Below are positions 36,116-45,791 of a DNA stretch of 64,000 nucleotides, in pieces. The notes under the pieces are model-generated. The model had not been told where the DNA came from, searched no databases, and saw only the letters and a list, made by a program, of their open reading frames with translations. The DNA comes from Echinicola salinicaeni (lineage in GTDB: Bacteria > Bacteroidota > Bacteroidia > Cytophagales > Cyclobacteriaceae). Within the stretch, counting starts at the first letter, position 1. Each line of letters begins with the position of its first letter. A program made the position numbers and the translations under genes. Location: NCBI RefSeq assembly GCF_014280965.1, contig NZ_JACODZ010000010.1, positions 62,001 to 126,000 of the forward strand. The letters are read 5' to 3'.

Positions 36116-37342
36116 TTACTCTCCTACTATCCAGTAATTTAAATATCCTGAAGGTGTTTCCAACACTACTTTATAAAAATCACTTTCTGTACCTTGGAGA
36201 AAGTATTCTGCCCTTTCTTCACCTATTTCAACTTCACCCATCAACCAATAATTGTCCATACCTCCTTTATTAAAATTATTCGTACCAGAAAGCCAAACCC
36301 TACCTGAATGACCTTTGGAATAGGCATTCCATGAAATTTTAAGCTTTCCATCTTCCACTTTAGCTTTTAATCCGCTAGCATCTACTTCACCTATAAAAGG
36401 AATCCCATCCAATTCCATCGCTTGTTTTTTAGGGATTTCTAAGCCAAGATGATTGGCTAAAGAAGGTAAAATATCCACCATTGCTGGAGTCGACTCAAAA
36501 TGTTCATTGGTGTTTTTCGCATTGGTAACGATCCAGATAGTCCTTTCTCTATCCGTATGTCCTCCATGATGGTAGCCATCAGCTCCCCTACCATGATCTG
36601 TAGTGATGATCAACATCCAATCTTCATCAAAATTAGCCTCTCTATACTTGATAGCATCCCATACCCTACCTATTTGAACATCAGCTTTAACCAATCCATC
36701 AATCATCTGAGGACTATTGCCGAAGCGGTGTCCCATATCATCTGTATATTCCAAATACATCCATGATAGGTCTGGCCCCTCTTCATATAAGTACCGAGCA
36801 GCCTCTTGGGAAACAGCTTCATCAATCAAATGAATAAAATTCCTCTCATCATCATGGGGAAAATTCAATGTATCCAACTCAAAGCCATCATAATAGTAAT
36901 CAAAAGTAAAGTGGCCAGTTTCTGGCAAATTAGCCCCAACCAGCTTGGTTCTATTATCTAACCAAGTTGAGAAAATGGCTGTCTTTTTTGTTGGATTAGC
37001 CTCCTTAAATAATCTGAAAATAGTCCAGTAATTATAATTAGGCTTCTTGATAGAGTTTCCCCATACATTATGTTTATTTGCCCAGGTTCCGGTAAGCAAT
37101 GTATTATACCCTACTGCTGAAATGGTGGGAGTCTGACTGTAACCATCCACTTCGCCCCCCATAAGCGCTTTGGTAAATCCTCCTTCAGCTATCACCTTAT
37201 CGATATTTGGTGTGGCTACCGAATCCATGACATCTGCTGGAATTCCATCCAAAATCACAAATAATGCTTTCTTGACCTTTTCTTGTGCCCTGGCTTCTAC
37301 CAGCGCCATGCAAAGCAATGCAATTAATACTATTCTTCTCAT
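36116..37342 (-). CDS. alkaline phosphatase superfamily enzyme (type I phosphodiesterase/nucleotide pyrophosphatase)
   Basis: 408 residues from the ATG at 37342, which overlaps the stop of the upstream gene as ATGA; a start at 37369 would put nine residues in front of the signal peptide. The signal peptide ends near VEARAQ. The core fold shows LFVILDGIPADVMDSVATPNI read in parts, the nucleophile region YSQTPTISAVGYNTLLTG, DDMGHRFG and TTDHGRGADGYHHGGHTDRE with metal-binding Asp and His. It should cleave phosphoesters or diesters in the periplasm. It is the last gene of the SusC-SusD-EEP-phosphodiesterase operon. Confidence 0.88.
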   Translation of the reverse strand: MRRIVLIALLCMALVEARAQEKVKKALFVILDGIPADVMDSVATPNIDKVIAEGGFTKALMGGEVDGYSQTPTISAVGYNTLLTGTWANKHNVWGNSIKKPNYNYWTIFRLFKEANPTKKTAIFSTWLDNRTKLVGANLPETGHFTFDYYYDGFELDTLNFPHDDERNFIHLIDEAVSQEAARYLYEEGPDLSWMYLEYTDDMGHRFGNSPQMIDGLVKADVQIGRVWDAIKYREANFDEDWMLIITTDHGRGADGYHHGGHTDRERTIWIVTNAKNTNEHFESTPAMVDILPSLANHLGLEIPKKQAMELDGIPFIGEVDASGLKAKVEDGKLKISWNAYSKGHSGRVWLSGTNNFNKGGMDNYWLMGEVEIGEERAEYFLQGTESDFYKVVLETPSGYLNYWIVGE

Positions 37343-38286
37343 TTCTTTATCAATTTGTACTTGGCCCACACAAACCCGTGGTCCGAAGGGTAGTTAAATG
37401 TTTTGCCCCTAAATTTTAATGGTTGATTATAATCGACTTTATGTATTTCTGACGAAATGGCTTTTAACCGCTTACTCTTATATAAAAGATAATCTATCCG
37501 ATGATCGTCCTTTTTATTGGGCATTCCCCAAGAAATTCCTGGGTGTTTTTTCGGATTGGGATTTATTTCCCTAAAACTATCTTTTAAACCTGCATTTTCG
37601 AATTGTCTGGTAGTCCACCATGGAACCTCTTTACCACCATGAACATCTTTCGATTTTTCTGTCCAGTCCAAATGCGACCAAACATTAAAATCCCCCCCTA
37701 GAATCAAAGGCCGCTCATTGGTATTTTGAAGAAAGGGCTGTAAATGCGCTAAAATGGTCCCCACCTCTTTGGTTCTGGTCCCAGATTTTTCCCAATCCAC
37801 CAATTTCTCCGCACTTTTCTCCATTAAATGAGGCTGATCATGCCAAGGCTGGTAATTTAACCAGGTATCAAAGACCAAGATTTTTTCTTCTTCGGATAAC
37901 TGAATTTCAATTCCTCCAATATTGAAGTAATTATAAAAGTCAATCCTTTCACCAAAGGGGAATCTACTCATAATGGAAAGGTTGACCGCAGGATCATCCA
38001 AGGCTGTACCTTGCTGGGCTATTAGATGATAATGATAACCCAAAGCATCTGCAATGCGCTTTCCCGAACCATATGTTTCTATCATCAAAATAATATCTGA
38101 TTCAGAAGCTTTAATGATACCTATAACATCCTCCACACCATCTCTACCAATAGATTCACTCTTTCCCCCATGCCATATATTCCATACCATTACGGAAAAT
38201 TCCAATTCTTTATGTTCTTCTTGTGCCAATCCCCTAAAGGGAATTAAGCTAATCCAAAGAAGAAAAAAACACCTACATAAAAACAT
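37339..38286 (-). CDS. endonuclease/exonuclease/phosphatase (EEP) family protein
   Basis: 315 residues from the ATG at 38286. The open frame reaches 38313 only through a TTG inside a hairpin. Signal peptide to about residue 22 (FRGLAQ). EEP motifs: VMVWNIWHGG, SDIILMIETYGSG, LILGGDFNVWSHLDW, RIDYLLYK and YPSDHGFVWAKY. Members cut phosphodiesters in DNA, inositol phosphates or sphingomyelin; export and the SusCD context argue against a DNA repair role. It is coupled to the next phosphatase gene by a 4-base overlap. Confidence 0.88.
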   Translation of the reverse strand: MFLCRCFFLLWISLIPFRGLAQEEHKELEFSVMVWNIWHGGKSESIGRDGVEDVIGIIKASESDIILMIETYGSGKRIADALGYHYHLIAQQGTALDDPAVNLSIMSRFPFGERIDFYNYFNIGGIEIQLSEEEKILVFDTWLNYQPWHDQPHLMEKSAEKLVDWEKSGTRTKEVGTILAHLQPFLQNTNERPLILGGDFNVWSHLDWTEKSKDVHGGKEVPWWTTRQFENAGLKDSFREINPNPKKHPGISWGMPNKKDDHRIDYLLYKSKRLKAISSEIHKVDYNQPLKFRGKTFNYPSDHGFVWAKYKLIKK

Positions 38287-38309
38287 ACTTTTGGGCTTAT
38301 TATGAAACA

Positions 38310-38346
38310 CCAAATGGCTTGCCTCAATTAAGACAAAGCCATTTGG
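38310..38346 (-). promoter_or_regulatory. strong hairpin between susD and the EEP gene
   Basis: CCAAATGGCTT (38310-38320) pairs with AAGCCATTTGG (38336-38346). On the minus strand no good T-tract follows, so read-through is likely. Intercistronic stem-loops after susCD are known to let the outer-membrane pair be expressed more strongly than the enzymes that follow. Confidence 0.6.
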
Positions 38347-38376
38347 ATTTGATGATAATCAATATTGACTTTTATA

Positions 38377-40170
38377 TTACTCCCAACCAAATATCTGTTC
38401 TAGATTTGGATTAAGCGTAACTTGCTGGATTGGAATTGGACGATAATAATATTTAGGTTCAACAAAGCTTCTTTCTTTTGTTTCAGTCTCCATATTACCA
38501 CCATTCTCTCCATCTTTTAAATACACATCCACACTTTCACCAATAAAACCTGCCTTATAATAGATAAGGGTTTCCCCTAAACTATTTTTCTCTTTGGCAT
38601 CACCTGTTGGGATATCTGTGTCCTTACTGACCAAAATAATGTCTTCTACACCATCGCCAGTCATATCATATTTTCCAAGTCCGTCAAAGTACATCCCCTC
38701 AGGAATGTTTTCAAGCAATTTGCCAGCATGCCATCTCATCAAGTCATCATATCGAAAACCTTCCATGGCAAACTCTATCCTTCTTTCTCTCCTGATCTCC
38801 AAAATCACTCCTTGATTAGCTCCAGTCAAATTCGGGTATTTTGAAGCTAAGAAACTGTCCGGATTCGCATTAGCTTCGGCCATATCCAAGCCTGGTAAGT
38901 TCACACGCTCACGGAGCAAATTAACTGAAACATCCAAATCACCTTGGGTAAGCTCATTCAATTCCGCTTTGGCTTCAGCATATGTCAATAATATCTCCGC
39001 GTAGCGGTAAACTGGAAAATCCATCCCCCTTTGATCGTCAAAATCAATGGTATTTGCATAGCCCTTCAATTGATGATAGCCTGTGAAGTTTTTGCTTAGA
39101 TTCTGTATATACGGACTTGACTCAGCACGACGAACCCACCCTGGATATACCAATGTTTGGGTCAAACGTGGATCCCTATTTTGAAATTCTTCCACGTATC
39201 CCATGGATTCATGACCTGGAATATCGGTAAAACGGCTTCCATCTGCCATCAAGTAACTCATCACTAAATCCCTGGATGGAGACTGTTCATAGTCACCAAA
39301 AACAGTTCCGCCATCAAAGCCTCCTCTACTTTTTGCGTTGTCATAAGCATTGACCAAGATGACTTCTGGGTTGCCAAATAAAACCTGACTGTCAAACAAT
39401 CTCAAGTAATCTGCTTCTGGGTTGCCCGTGGTGTAGATAGAGAAATTTCCTGAGTCCATGATCTCCTTGGAAATATCCCTGGCTTTTTCTAGGAATTCAT
39501 TGGCTGTACTCTCCAATCCCAACTCAGCATGGTATTTCCTGTAAGTTCCTTCATAAAGCGCCACCCTAGCATAGAAAGCTTTCACTGCCCAAACATCAGG
39601 GGTACCACTAGGAACAGATTCTCTCACATTAGCAGCAGCATAGGCCAAATCTTCCATGACCATCTCCATGACCATTTCCCTTGGGTCACGTGCTTTATAT
39701 AGCTCTGCATCTGAAGGGTTCAAGGTAACCTCATACCAAGGGACATCTGAATACCGACCAATCTTCCCAAAATAAAACTGAGCCCTATAATACCTAGCCA
39801 AGCCTGCAAAGTGCGCCTTAGTTTCTTCAGCTGCTTCTGCCTGTTCATAATTGTCCAAGAAATAATTGATATCCCTTAACCTTCCCCAGCTCCAGCCTCC
39901 AGTAATTGTTTGGGAACTTGGACTACCTGTCATCATACTTTTTATTTCAACAGCAGCAGTAGTAGCCATATTATCACTGCTCTGGTCTCCAAGGTAAGCA
40001 CTCCAAGGGCTTTCCAGAGACAGCAAGCCATTTACATATAGTTCCAAATCTTCGCCACTTTTAAAAAAAGCGTCTGGCGCAACTGAGGTTTGAGGATATT
40101 TATCCAGAAACTCTTCGTTACATGAACCCAATGCTAGCATTGCGCTCATAGCAATTATATATTTTTTCAT
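38377..40170 (-). CDS. SusD/RagB family nutrient-binding lipoprotein
   Basis: 597 residues. Lipobox ALGSC with Cys17. The N-terminus FLDKYPQTSVAPDAFFKSG and the segments ARYYRAQFYFGKIGRY, VWAVKAFYARVALYEGTY, YRYAEILLTYAEAKAEL and RRERRIEFAMEGFRYDDLMRW (TPR-like helices and RagB signature) are textbook SusD. It sits on the cell surface as the lid that captures ligand for SusC. It follows SusC by 19 bases. Ligand unknown, but the enzymes downstream are phosphoesterases, suggesting a phosphorylated or phosphodiester-containing glycan or nucleic-acid-derived ligand. Confidence 0.95.
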   Translation of the reverse strand: MKKYIIAMSAMLALGSCNEEFLDKYPQTSVAPDAFFKSGEDLELYVNGLLSLESPWSAYLGDQSSDNMATTAAVEIKSMMTGSPSSQTITGGWSWGRLRDINYFLDNYEQAEAAEETKAHFAGLARYYRAQFYFGKIGRYSDVPWYEVTLNPSDAELYKARDPREMVMEMVMEDLAYAAANVRESVPSGTPDVWAVKAFYARVALYEGTYRKYHAELGLESTANEFLEKARDISKEIMDSGNFSIYTTGNPEADYLRLFDSQVLFGNPEVILVNAYDNAKSRGGFDGGTVFGDYEQSPSRDLVMSYLMADGSRFTDIPGHESMGYVEEFQNRDPRLTQTLVYPGWVRRAESSPYIQNLSKNFTGYHQLKGYANTIDFDDQRGMDFPVYRYAEILLTYAEAKAELNELTQGDLDVSVNLLRERVNLPGLDMAEANANPDSFLASKYPNLTGANQGVILEIRRERRIEFAMEGFRYDDLMRWHAGKLLENIPEGMYFDGLGKYDMTGDGVEDIILVSKDTDIPTGDAKEKNSLGETLIYYKAGFIGESVDVYLKDGENGGNMETETKERSFVEPKYYYRPIPIQQVTLNPNLEQIFGWE

Positions 40171-40189
40171 GATCTTAATCAGTTCTTAA

Positions 40190-43100
40190 TTACAAATCGA
40201 TATTTACCCCAAAGGAAATTTTTCTCTGGAAAGGATATGCCCAGCTACTTCCTGCATTAACTGCTTCAGGATCCACAAACTTCTTGATTGAAGAGAACTC
40301 ATATAAATTTTCTCCCGTAGCAAATATTCGGATTTTATTCACCTTAATTCTCTGGGTAAGAGATTCAGGCAAAGTATACCCTATGGTAATATTTTTCACC
40401 CTTAAATAAGCCCCATTCTTCAAATACTTAGTTTGAGGAATATCCAACCCAGCGCCATAATTGGCATCAGCTAACCAAGATTGTAAAACAGGAAATTCAG
40501 AATCAGTATTGGCATCAGCTAAACCCGCATCAATATAGGCCTGGGAATGCTGGGCCATCAAAGCATCACTATCTGCCTCTCCTCTGTAAAAGTCAAGGTT
40601 CCAAGGATAAACATTGGCATATGGCTGCTGATAAGGACCCCAGAACAAATAATGAGTAGGGTAATAGTCTTTTTTACCAACACCTTGCAAGAACAATGAT
40701 AAATCAAATCCATTCCAATCCATATTAAGATTCACCCCGTAACGATACCTGGATGTACTGTTGCCAATCACGCTCAAATCTTTTGGATCACTTTCGGTTT
40801 GACCTCTTTCAATCTTACCATCGCCGTTCAAGTCCTGATACTTTGGCCATCCAGGCACAATGTCCAAGGCCCCCCAAGGAACAATTGAGGACTGATCCAA
40901 AGCCTCTATTTCATCTGTTGATTTGAAAAATCCATCATTTTTCAACCCCCAAATCTCACCTACTTCCTGACCTTCTCTCCAATTAGAAAGTAACCTGTTC
41001 TCATTTTGGAATCGGGTGATATGGGATCTAGAATCTGATAGCACCGCCTTAACATTAAAATGTATTGGATTTGAAATATCTCCGAACTGAGTTCTATATC
41101 CCAATGAAAGCTCAAAACCTTCTGTTCTCAAATCTGCTGCATTTTGCTTTGGAGGGTTCGTTCCTAAAACGCCTGGAAGTTCTACAGGATCCGTAAGCAT
41201 TCCTTTAGTATCCCTGAAGAAATAATCAAAAGTTGCTGTCATCTTATCATTAAACAAACCTAGATCAAGACCAAAATTTGTTGTAGTCACTTCCTCCCAA
41301 GTATACATATTTGGATCTACTGCCAAGGAAGGAGAAGATGAAATTACTGTTCTTCTTTCACCATCAATCAAATAACCGGACAAGTTAGTCGGCAAGGATT
41401 GAATATATCCAAAATTGGACACATTCTGATTACCCAAACTACCATATGATGCCCTCAATTTAAAGGTTGGGACAACAGCGTTTAAACTCTCGAAAAAGGA
41501 CTCATCACTAACTATCCAAGCCATTGAGGCTGAAGGGAAAAATCCCCATCTGTTATTGCTCGGAAATCTTGAAGAACCATCATATCGACCATTAAATTCT
41601 AAGATATAACGCTCCTTGAAAGAATAATTAGCCCTACCAAAAATACTTCTTGTTGCATAAGCACTGTAGGAAGGCGTAATAAAAGAATCACCAGTAGTCA
41701 AGCCAATATATGGTAGGGTGGAAGAAATCAACACTCTTCTTTCAGATTGAATAGAAGAATACTCATAACTTTCTTGATTATATCCAGCAAGAATACCAAA
41801 ACTATGATCCCCAAACTTCTTATTGTAATTACCATAAAGATCGAAAATGGTATTCATTAATGTTCCATTCCTTTCGATCACAGAACCATCTCCCCCTTCA
41901 GTTCTCACATCATCAGGTCCAAAGCCTATATCAAATTTCTTCCTATCCCAGTGATATTTCCATTGCTCTCTTTTGAAACTGGCATTACCTGTTACCGTCA
42001 AATCTCCATTTAAGAAAGTACCAACCGCTCTAAACACATTTCTAAAACCAAACATATCTTCTTGGTTTCTTCCTCCATCAGTCAACCTTGCCGCCAAACG
42101 ACCTGCACCTGTATTGGCCCAAGTTCCATCAGGGTTCTTTGCCACATCCGTTGGCTTTTGATAATAGATATCCGTAATACTATTGGTTGGATCGGCTCTT
42201 TTTGTTTGGTAAATATTTAGGTTATTATCCAGTTTCAACCAATCTATTGGAGATGCTGTGATCCTTGCCCTTAATCCATAACGGTCCCAGTAATCAGGTG
42301 CCAATTTGTTCAAACCATTTTCACTGGTATAATCACCAGAAATATAATACCCGATAGGCATCTTCCCTCCACTACTTCCATTGATGGACAAACTATGGTT
42401 TGTGGAAAGGCTTGCAGAATGAAAGAAATAGTCATACCAATCATTATTCCCCATATAAGCCCAGCGGTTAGGGTTGTTGGGATCAATTCGGGTATCTGGG
42501 AGAGTAGGATCTTCGGAACGCTCTTTTGCCCACTGGTAATGAGCATCGGAATAATTCACATAATCCCAAGGGGTATTATTTGTCGACGTTTCCAAAACCC
42601 GTGAATAAATATAAGGATCAGTGACAGGTTCTGGTAAAACGGTAGGTTTGCCCCAGGCAAAATAGTTTCGGTAAGACACTTGTTGTTTGCCTTCAACACC
42701 CTTTTTAGTAGTAATAAGGATCACTCCAAATGCAGCTCTAGCCCCATAAATTGCTGAAGACGCTGCATCTCTTAAAACTGAATAAGACTCGATATCTGCA
42801 GGGTTTAGCCTAAGTAAATCATCATAACTACCAGCGACACCATCTATCACCACTAATGGTCCCCCTCCATTGATGGAAGTAAAACCCCGGATGTTTATAT
42901 TAGGAATAGAACCAGGCTTCCCTCCTGCATAGGTAATGTTCAAGCCAGGACTCACCCCTTGCAAACCTTGAACAACATTGGCTATAGGCCTATCGATAAT
43001 ATCTTTACCGGATATCTGATCAACGGCACCTGTTACATTTATTTTTTTCTGGGTTCCATACCCCACCACTACCACTTGTTCTAGCAAGGTCTCTTCCTCT

Positions 43101-43423
43101 TCCAGACTTACATCAATAATGGTCTTGCCACGCACTGGAATTTCCACTGATTGGTATCCAATAAAAGAGAACACCAAAACAGCTTGTTCTGAAGGCACTG
43201 AAATAGAATAATTACCATCCAAATCAGTAACGGTACCGGATTGTGAATTCTTCACAAGGACAGAAACCCCTGGCAAAGTCGTTCCAGAACTAGCCTCGAT
43301 AATAGTTCCCGTAATTTGTCTCTGTGCAAACGAAACCAGACTAATACTCATCATTAAGAGTACCAAGCTTAAATCCTTTACACTCCTTCCAAATACAGAA
43401 GGCTTTCGTAAATAATGTTTCAT
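40190..43423 (-). CDS. SusC/RagA family TonB-linked outer-membrane transporter
   Basis: 1077 residues. Signal peptide to about 33 (VSFAQ), then a CarboxypepD_reg-like domain (ITGTIIEASSGTTLPGVSVLVK read in pieces), a LEQVVVVGYGTQKK TonB-box/plug start, the SusC plug (VQGLQGVSPGLNI, IRGFTSINGGGPLVVIDGV) and a 22-strand barrel ending in the aromatic-type terminus ISFGVNIDL. It imports the SusD-captured ligand with TonB energy. First gene of the operon. No HTCS, anti-sigma or sigma gene adjoins it. Confidence 0.96.
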   Translation of the reverse strand: MKHYLRKPSVFGRSVKDLSLVLLMMSISLVSFAQRQITGTIIEASSGTTLPGVSVLVKNSQSGTVTDLDGNYSISVPSEQAVLVFSFIGYQSVEIPVRGKTIIDVSLEEEETLLEQVVVVGYGTQKKINVTGAVDQISGKDIIDRPIANVVQGLQGVSPGLNITYAGGKPGSIPNINIRGFTSINGGGPLVVIDGVAGSYDDLLRLNPADIESYSVLRDAASSAIYGARAAFGVILITTKKGVEGKQQVSYRNYFAWGKPTVLPEPVTDPYIYSRVLETSTNNTPWDYVNYSDAHYQWAKERSEDPTLPDTRIDPNNPNRWAYMGNNDWYDYFFHSASLSTNHSLSINGSSGGKMPIGYYISGDYTSENGLNKLAPDYWDRYGLRARITASPIDWLKLDNNLNIYQTKRADPTNSITDIYYQKPTDVAKNPDGTWANTGAGRLAARLTDGGRNQEDMFGFRNVFRAVGTFLNGDLTVTGNASFKREQWKYHWDRKKFDIGFGPDDVRTEGGDGSVIERNGTLMNTIFDLYGNYNKKFGDHSFGILAGYNQESYEYSSIQSERRVLISSTLPYIGLTTGDSFITPSYSAYATRSIFGRANYSFKERYILEFNGRYDGSSRFPSNNRWGFFPSASMAWIVSDESFFESLNAVVPTFKLRASYGSLGNQNVSNFGYIQSLPTNLSGYLIDGERRTVISSSPSLAVDPNMYTWEEVTTTNFGLDLGLFNDKMTATFDYFFRDTKGMLTDPVELPGVLGTNPPKQNAADLRTEGFELSLGYRTQFGDISNPIHFNVKAVLSDSRSHITRFQNENRLLSNWREGQEVGEIWGLKNDGFFKSTDEIEALDQSSIVPWGALDIVPGWPKYQDLNGDGKIERGQTESDPKDLSVIGNSTSRYRYGVNLNMDWNGFDLSLFLQGVGKKDYYPTHYLFWGPYQQPYANVYPWNLDFYRGEADSDALMAQHSQAYIDAGLADANTDSEFPVLQSWLADANYGAGLDIPQTKYLKNGAYLRVKNITIGYTLPESLTQRIKVNKIRIFATGENLYEFSSIKKFVDPEAVNAGSSWAYPFQRKISFGVNIDL

Positions 43424-43936
43424 AGATAAACGATTTAAAATGAAATTGTACTTATGGGTTTATGGTAAAATAAGCTTGAATGAAGTCGCATCATCTCAAA
43501 TTACTTTACTGAACATTCATTCAATATTAAATATTGTATTTTAATATCCAAAAGAATTTATCAATATTTCATTAACTATTAACAGGTATTTAACACTAAA
43601 AAGATCAATTTTACAAAATACAGGAAGAGACAAATAAGAATAAATAACAAATACGATTAGCTTATATAGGCGATCACCAAATATTCAATTATACTTTTAT
43701 CATTCCCCCAAACTTTCACAACGAAACGAAAGTTTGAAAGATTTAAAACACCGTAATACGTAGTTAACAATAAAATAATTGCAATATTTAATAGACACAG
43801 TCGTGACTTTGTCTAATCAGAAAAAAATCACTGTTTCAATTTGGCATTTTCCCAAACCGGAAATAAAAAAGCCACCTAAATCCCAGGTGGCTTAAACAAG
43901 TAAAACAATACATGTAAAATCGACATCTTCACAATC
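43424..43936. promoter_or_regulatory. upstream region of the susCD operon
   Basis: 513 AT-rich bases between the susC start and the metallophosphoesterase stop. It contains a perfect palindrome CAATATT-A-AATATTG at 43522-43536, about 100 bases before susC, a candidate operator, and the phosphoesterase terminator at 43861. I see no gene in it. Confidence 0.5.
43861..43893 (-). terminator. terminator of the metallophosphoesterase gene
   Basis: GCCACCT and AGGTGGC with a 7-base loop, then a six-base T run on the minus strand. It insulates the susC promoter from the gene upstream. Confidence 0.85.
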
Positions 43937-44836
43937 CTATTCATATGGCTCCGAAAGCGCATAGTATTCATTTTCCAAGCTTCCATCAGCGTAGAGTTTC
44001 AAAATGGCATAACCTGGAGGTGTTTCGAGGTAAAACTGGGGTCCAGCAGATTGCTCATCTCCTTTACCCCACCAAAAACCACTCAATGAACCATTACAGA
44101 AATAATTCACACCATTATACCAAACCCTATCAAGCATATGCTGATGACCACTTAAGCAAGCTTTGACCTTGTCTTTATGCTTATAAAATAATTTTTTTAA
44201 TTCCTTATGATCACTATGCTGCCCACCTACCAAGGAATTGGTTATACTTGTAATCGGATAGTGGGACATTAATAAAGTAGGCGTACTAGCAGGAAGTCGC
44301 TCCAATTCATCCTCTAACCAAGCCATTTGTTCCTCCCCCAAAGTAATTCCCTTATGATTACTATCTAAAATAATGAAGTGCCAGCCCCCTTTTGTGAAAC
44401 TGTAATAATTGTTTGGAATCCCCAGGCGCTGCTGCACATATGGCTTTCCATACATTTCATCATCCTTGGAGGGAACATCCCACCAACAATCATGATTACC
44501 TATACAGCTAAAAATTTCATAATCTTTAATTTCTTCAGTGAGCTTATCCCACTCAGCCCATTGACTCAATGCATCTTCCCTTGTTTTTCCCTCATAAGAA
44601 ACATCCATAATAGTATCTCCTCCATTGAGGAAAAAATCAGGTTTGTGTGCCTTTACCAATTCCAGCCATTCTTTGGCCCTTTCTAAAATATTATTCCCAG
44701 GCTGGATATGTACATCGGTAATGTGAGCAACTGTAAGCACAGGCTCACCATTTCTCGTACCTCCTTTAGCCACTACTGGAACAGCACAAGAAGCTGCAAC
44801 AGTCGCAGATTTAAATAAAAAACTTCTCCTTTTCAT
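43937..44836 (-). CDS. calcineurin-like metallophosphoesterase with twin-arginine signal
   Basis: 299 residues. A twin-arginine-type leader (MKRRSFLFKSATVAASCA) gives export. Metallophosphatase ligands are visible in ITDVHIQPG, FFLNGGDTIMD, CIGNHDCWWD, LLMSHYPIT and LSGHQHMLDRVWY, the five blocks of the calcineurin fold. It cleaves phosphomonoesters or diesters in the periplasm. It is a separate transcript just upstream of the susCD operon on the same strand. The divergent TetR gene may control it. Confidence 0.92.
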   Translation of the reverse strand: MKRRSFLFKSATVAASCAVPVVAKGGTRNGEPVLTVAHITDVHIQPGNNILERAKEWLELVKAHKPDFFLNGGDTIMDVSYEGKTREDALSQWAEWDKLTEEIKDYEIFSCIGNHDCWWDVPSKDDEMYGKPYVQQRLGIPNNYYSFTKGGWHFIILDSNHKGITLGEEQMAWLEDELERLPASTPTLLMSHYPITSITNSLVGGQHSDHKELKKLFYKHKDKVKACLSGHQHMLDRVWYNGVNYFCNGSLSGFWWGKGDEQSAGPQFYLETPPGYAILKLYADGSLENEYYALSEPYE

Positions 44837-45035
44837 AACTTATTGTTTATTATTAAAGCGCTTAATTTTTATTAATCATGGACCACCAAAAATGAAAGTA
44901 CATTTTATACCAAATATCTTCGCGTAACCCAAGAGGTCTGGAAAACCAAAAATATTTCTACAATAAGAGGTCTTTACTTATCGAAAACTGAATAACCATT
45001 CAATATTATATACTATAAAAGTCAATTCAAAGAAA

Positions 45036-45065
45036 TTTGAAAGCAAAAAATTTCAATTAACTTTG
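45036..45065 (+). promoter_or_regulatory. Bacteroidota-type promoter of the TetR gene
   Basis: TTTG at 45036-45039, 18 bases, then TAACTTTG at 45058-45065. This is close to an ideal -33/-7 pair. Expected start about ten bases before the TetR ATG, a very short leader. Confidence 0.7.
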
Positions 45066-45081
45066 CGATAACATTCCAATA

Positions 45082-45690
45082 ATGATGAAAAGCAAAATAT
45101 CAGAAACCCGAAAAAAAGAAATCATCGAAGGTTTTTATCACCTAGCCAAGGAAAACGGATTGGAAAATACTTCTATTGCGAAAATCGGCAAACACTTAGG
45201 CATCCCCCCAAGCTTGGTCATGCATTATTTCCCTACCAAGGACAATCTCATATTAAATTTGATTTCCTATATCCTTGACCAATACCTATTGATTTACAAA
45301 CCCAAAATGCAAGAGCTCAAGGAAAGTCAAGAACACATCGACCCCAAAACTTTTGTAGACAGGTTATTTTCAAGGGACTGGAATCAACTATTTGATGACG
45401 GAGTATTTTACAGTTGTTTCGCATTGATTTTTAGAAATGAAGTAATCAAAAGAGAATACCGAAAACTGCATGAAAAGCTTAGGGAATCCCTTAAAGAGAT
45501 CCTTGATAAGGATGAAAATTTAAGAGAAAAAGACACCCAACTTCTGGCCGAACAGATCTTTGTGGTGGTAGAAGGTGCGTACTACTACCTTTCCATGATA
45601 GACGATGAAAAATCATACAACCAAAAACTTGATTTCTTCAAAGGCCAAGTTTATGATTTGTTACAAAAGGAAGTAAGCTCAAAATTATAG
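45082..45690 (+). CDS. TetR/AcrR family transcriptional regulator
   Basis: 202 residues. The N-terminal helix-turn-helix is typical (GFYHLAKENGLENTSIAKIGKHLGIP with PPSLVMHYFPTKDNLI). The C-terminal ligand and dimer domain is alpha-helical. Two ATGs in tandem allow a start at 45082 or 45085. It is transcribed divergently from the metallophosphoesterase (gap 245 bases) and likely regulates that gene, itself, or both; the effector is unknown. Confidence 0.92.
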   Translation: MMKSKISETRKKEIIEGFYHLAKENGLENTSIAKIGKHLGIPPSLVMHYFPTKDNLILNLISYILDQYLLIYKPKMQELKESQEHIDPKTFVDRLFSRDWNQLFDDGVFYSCFALIFRNEVIKREYRKLHEKLRESLKEILDKDENLREKDTQLLAEQIFVVVEGAYYYLSMIDDEKSYNQKLDFFKGQVYDLLQKEVSSKL

Positions 45691-45791
45691 AAAGATTTCC
45701 CCCAGCTTCACTTGACCTCTTCAAATCCCACTCATTAAACTTCCCTTATAAATAAAAAAAAAAATAAAATAGCCGTAAACCAAACTAAAGC

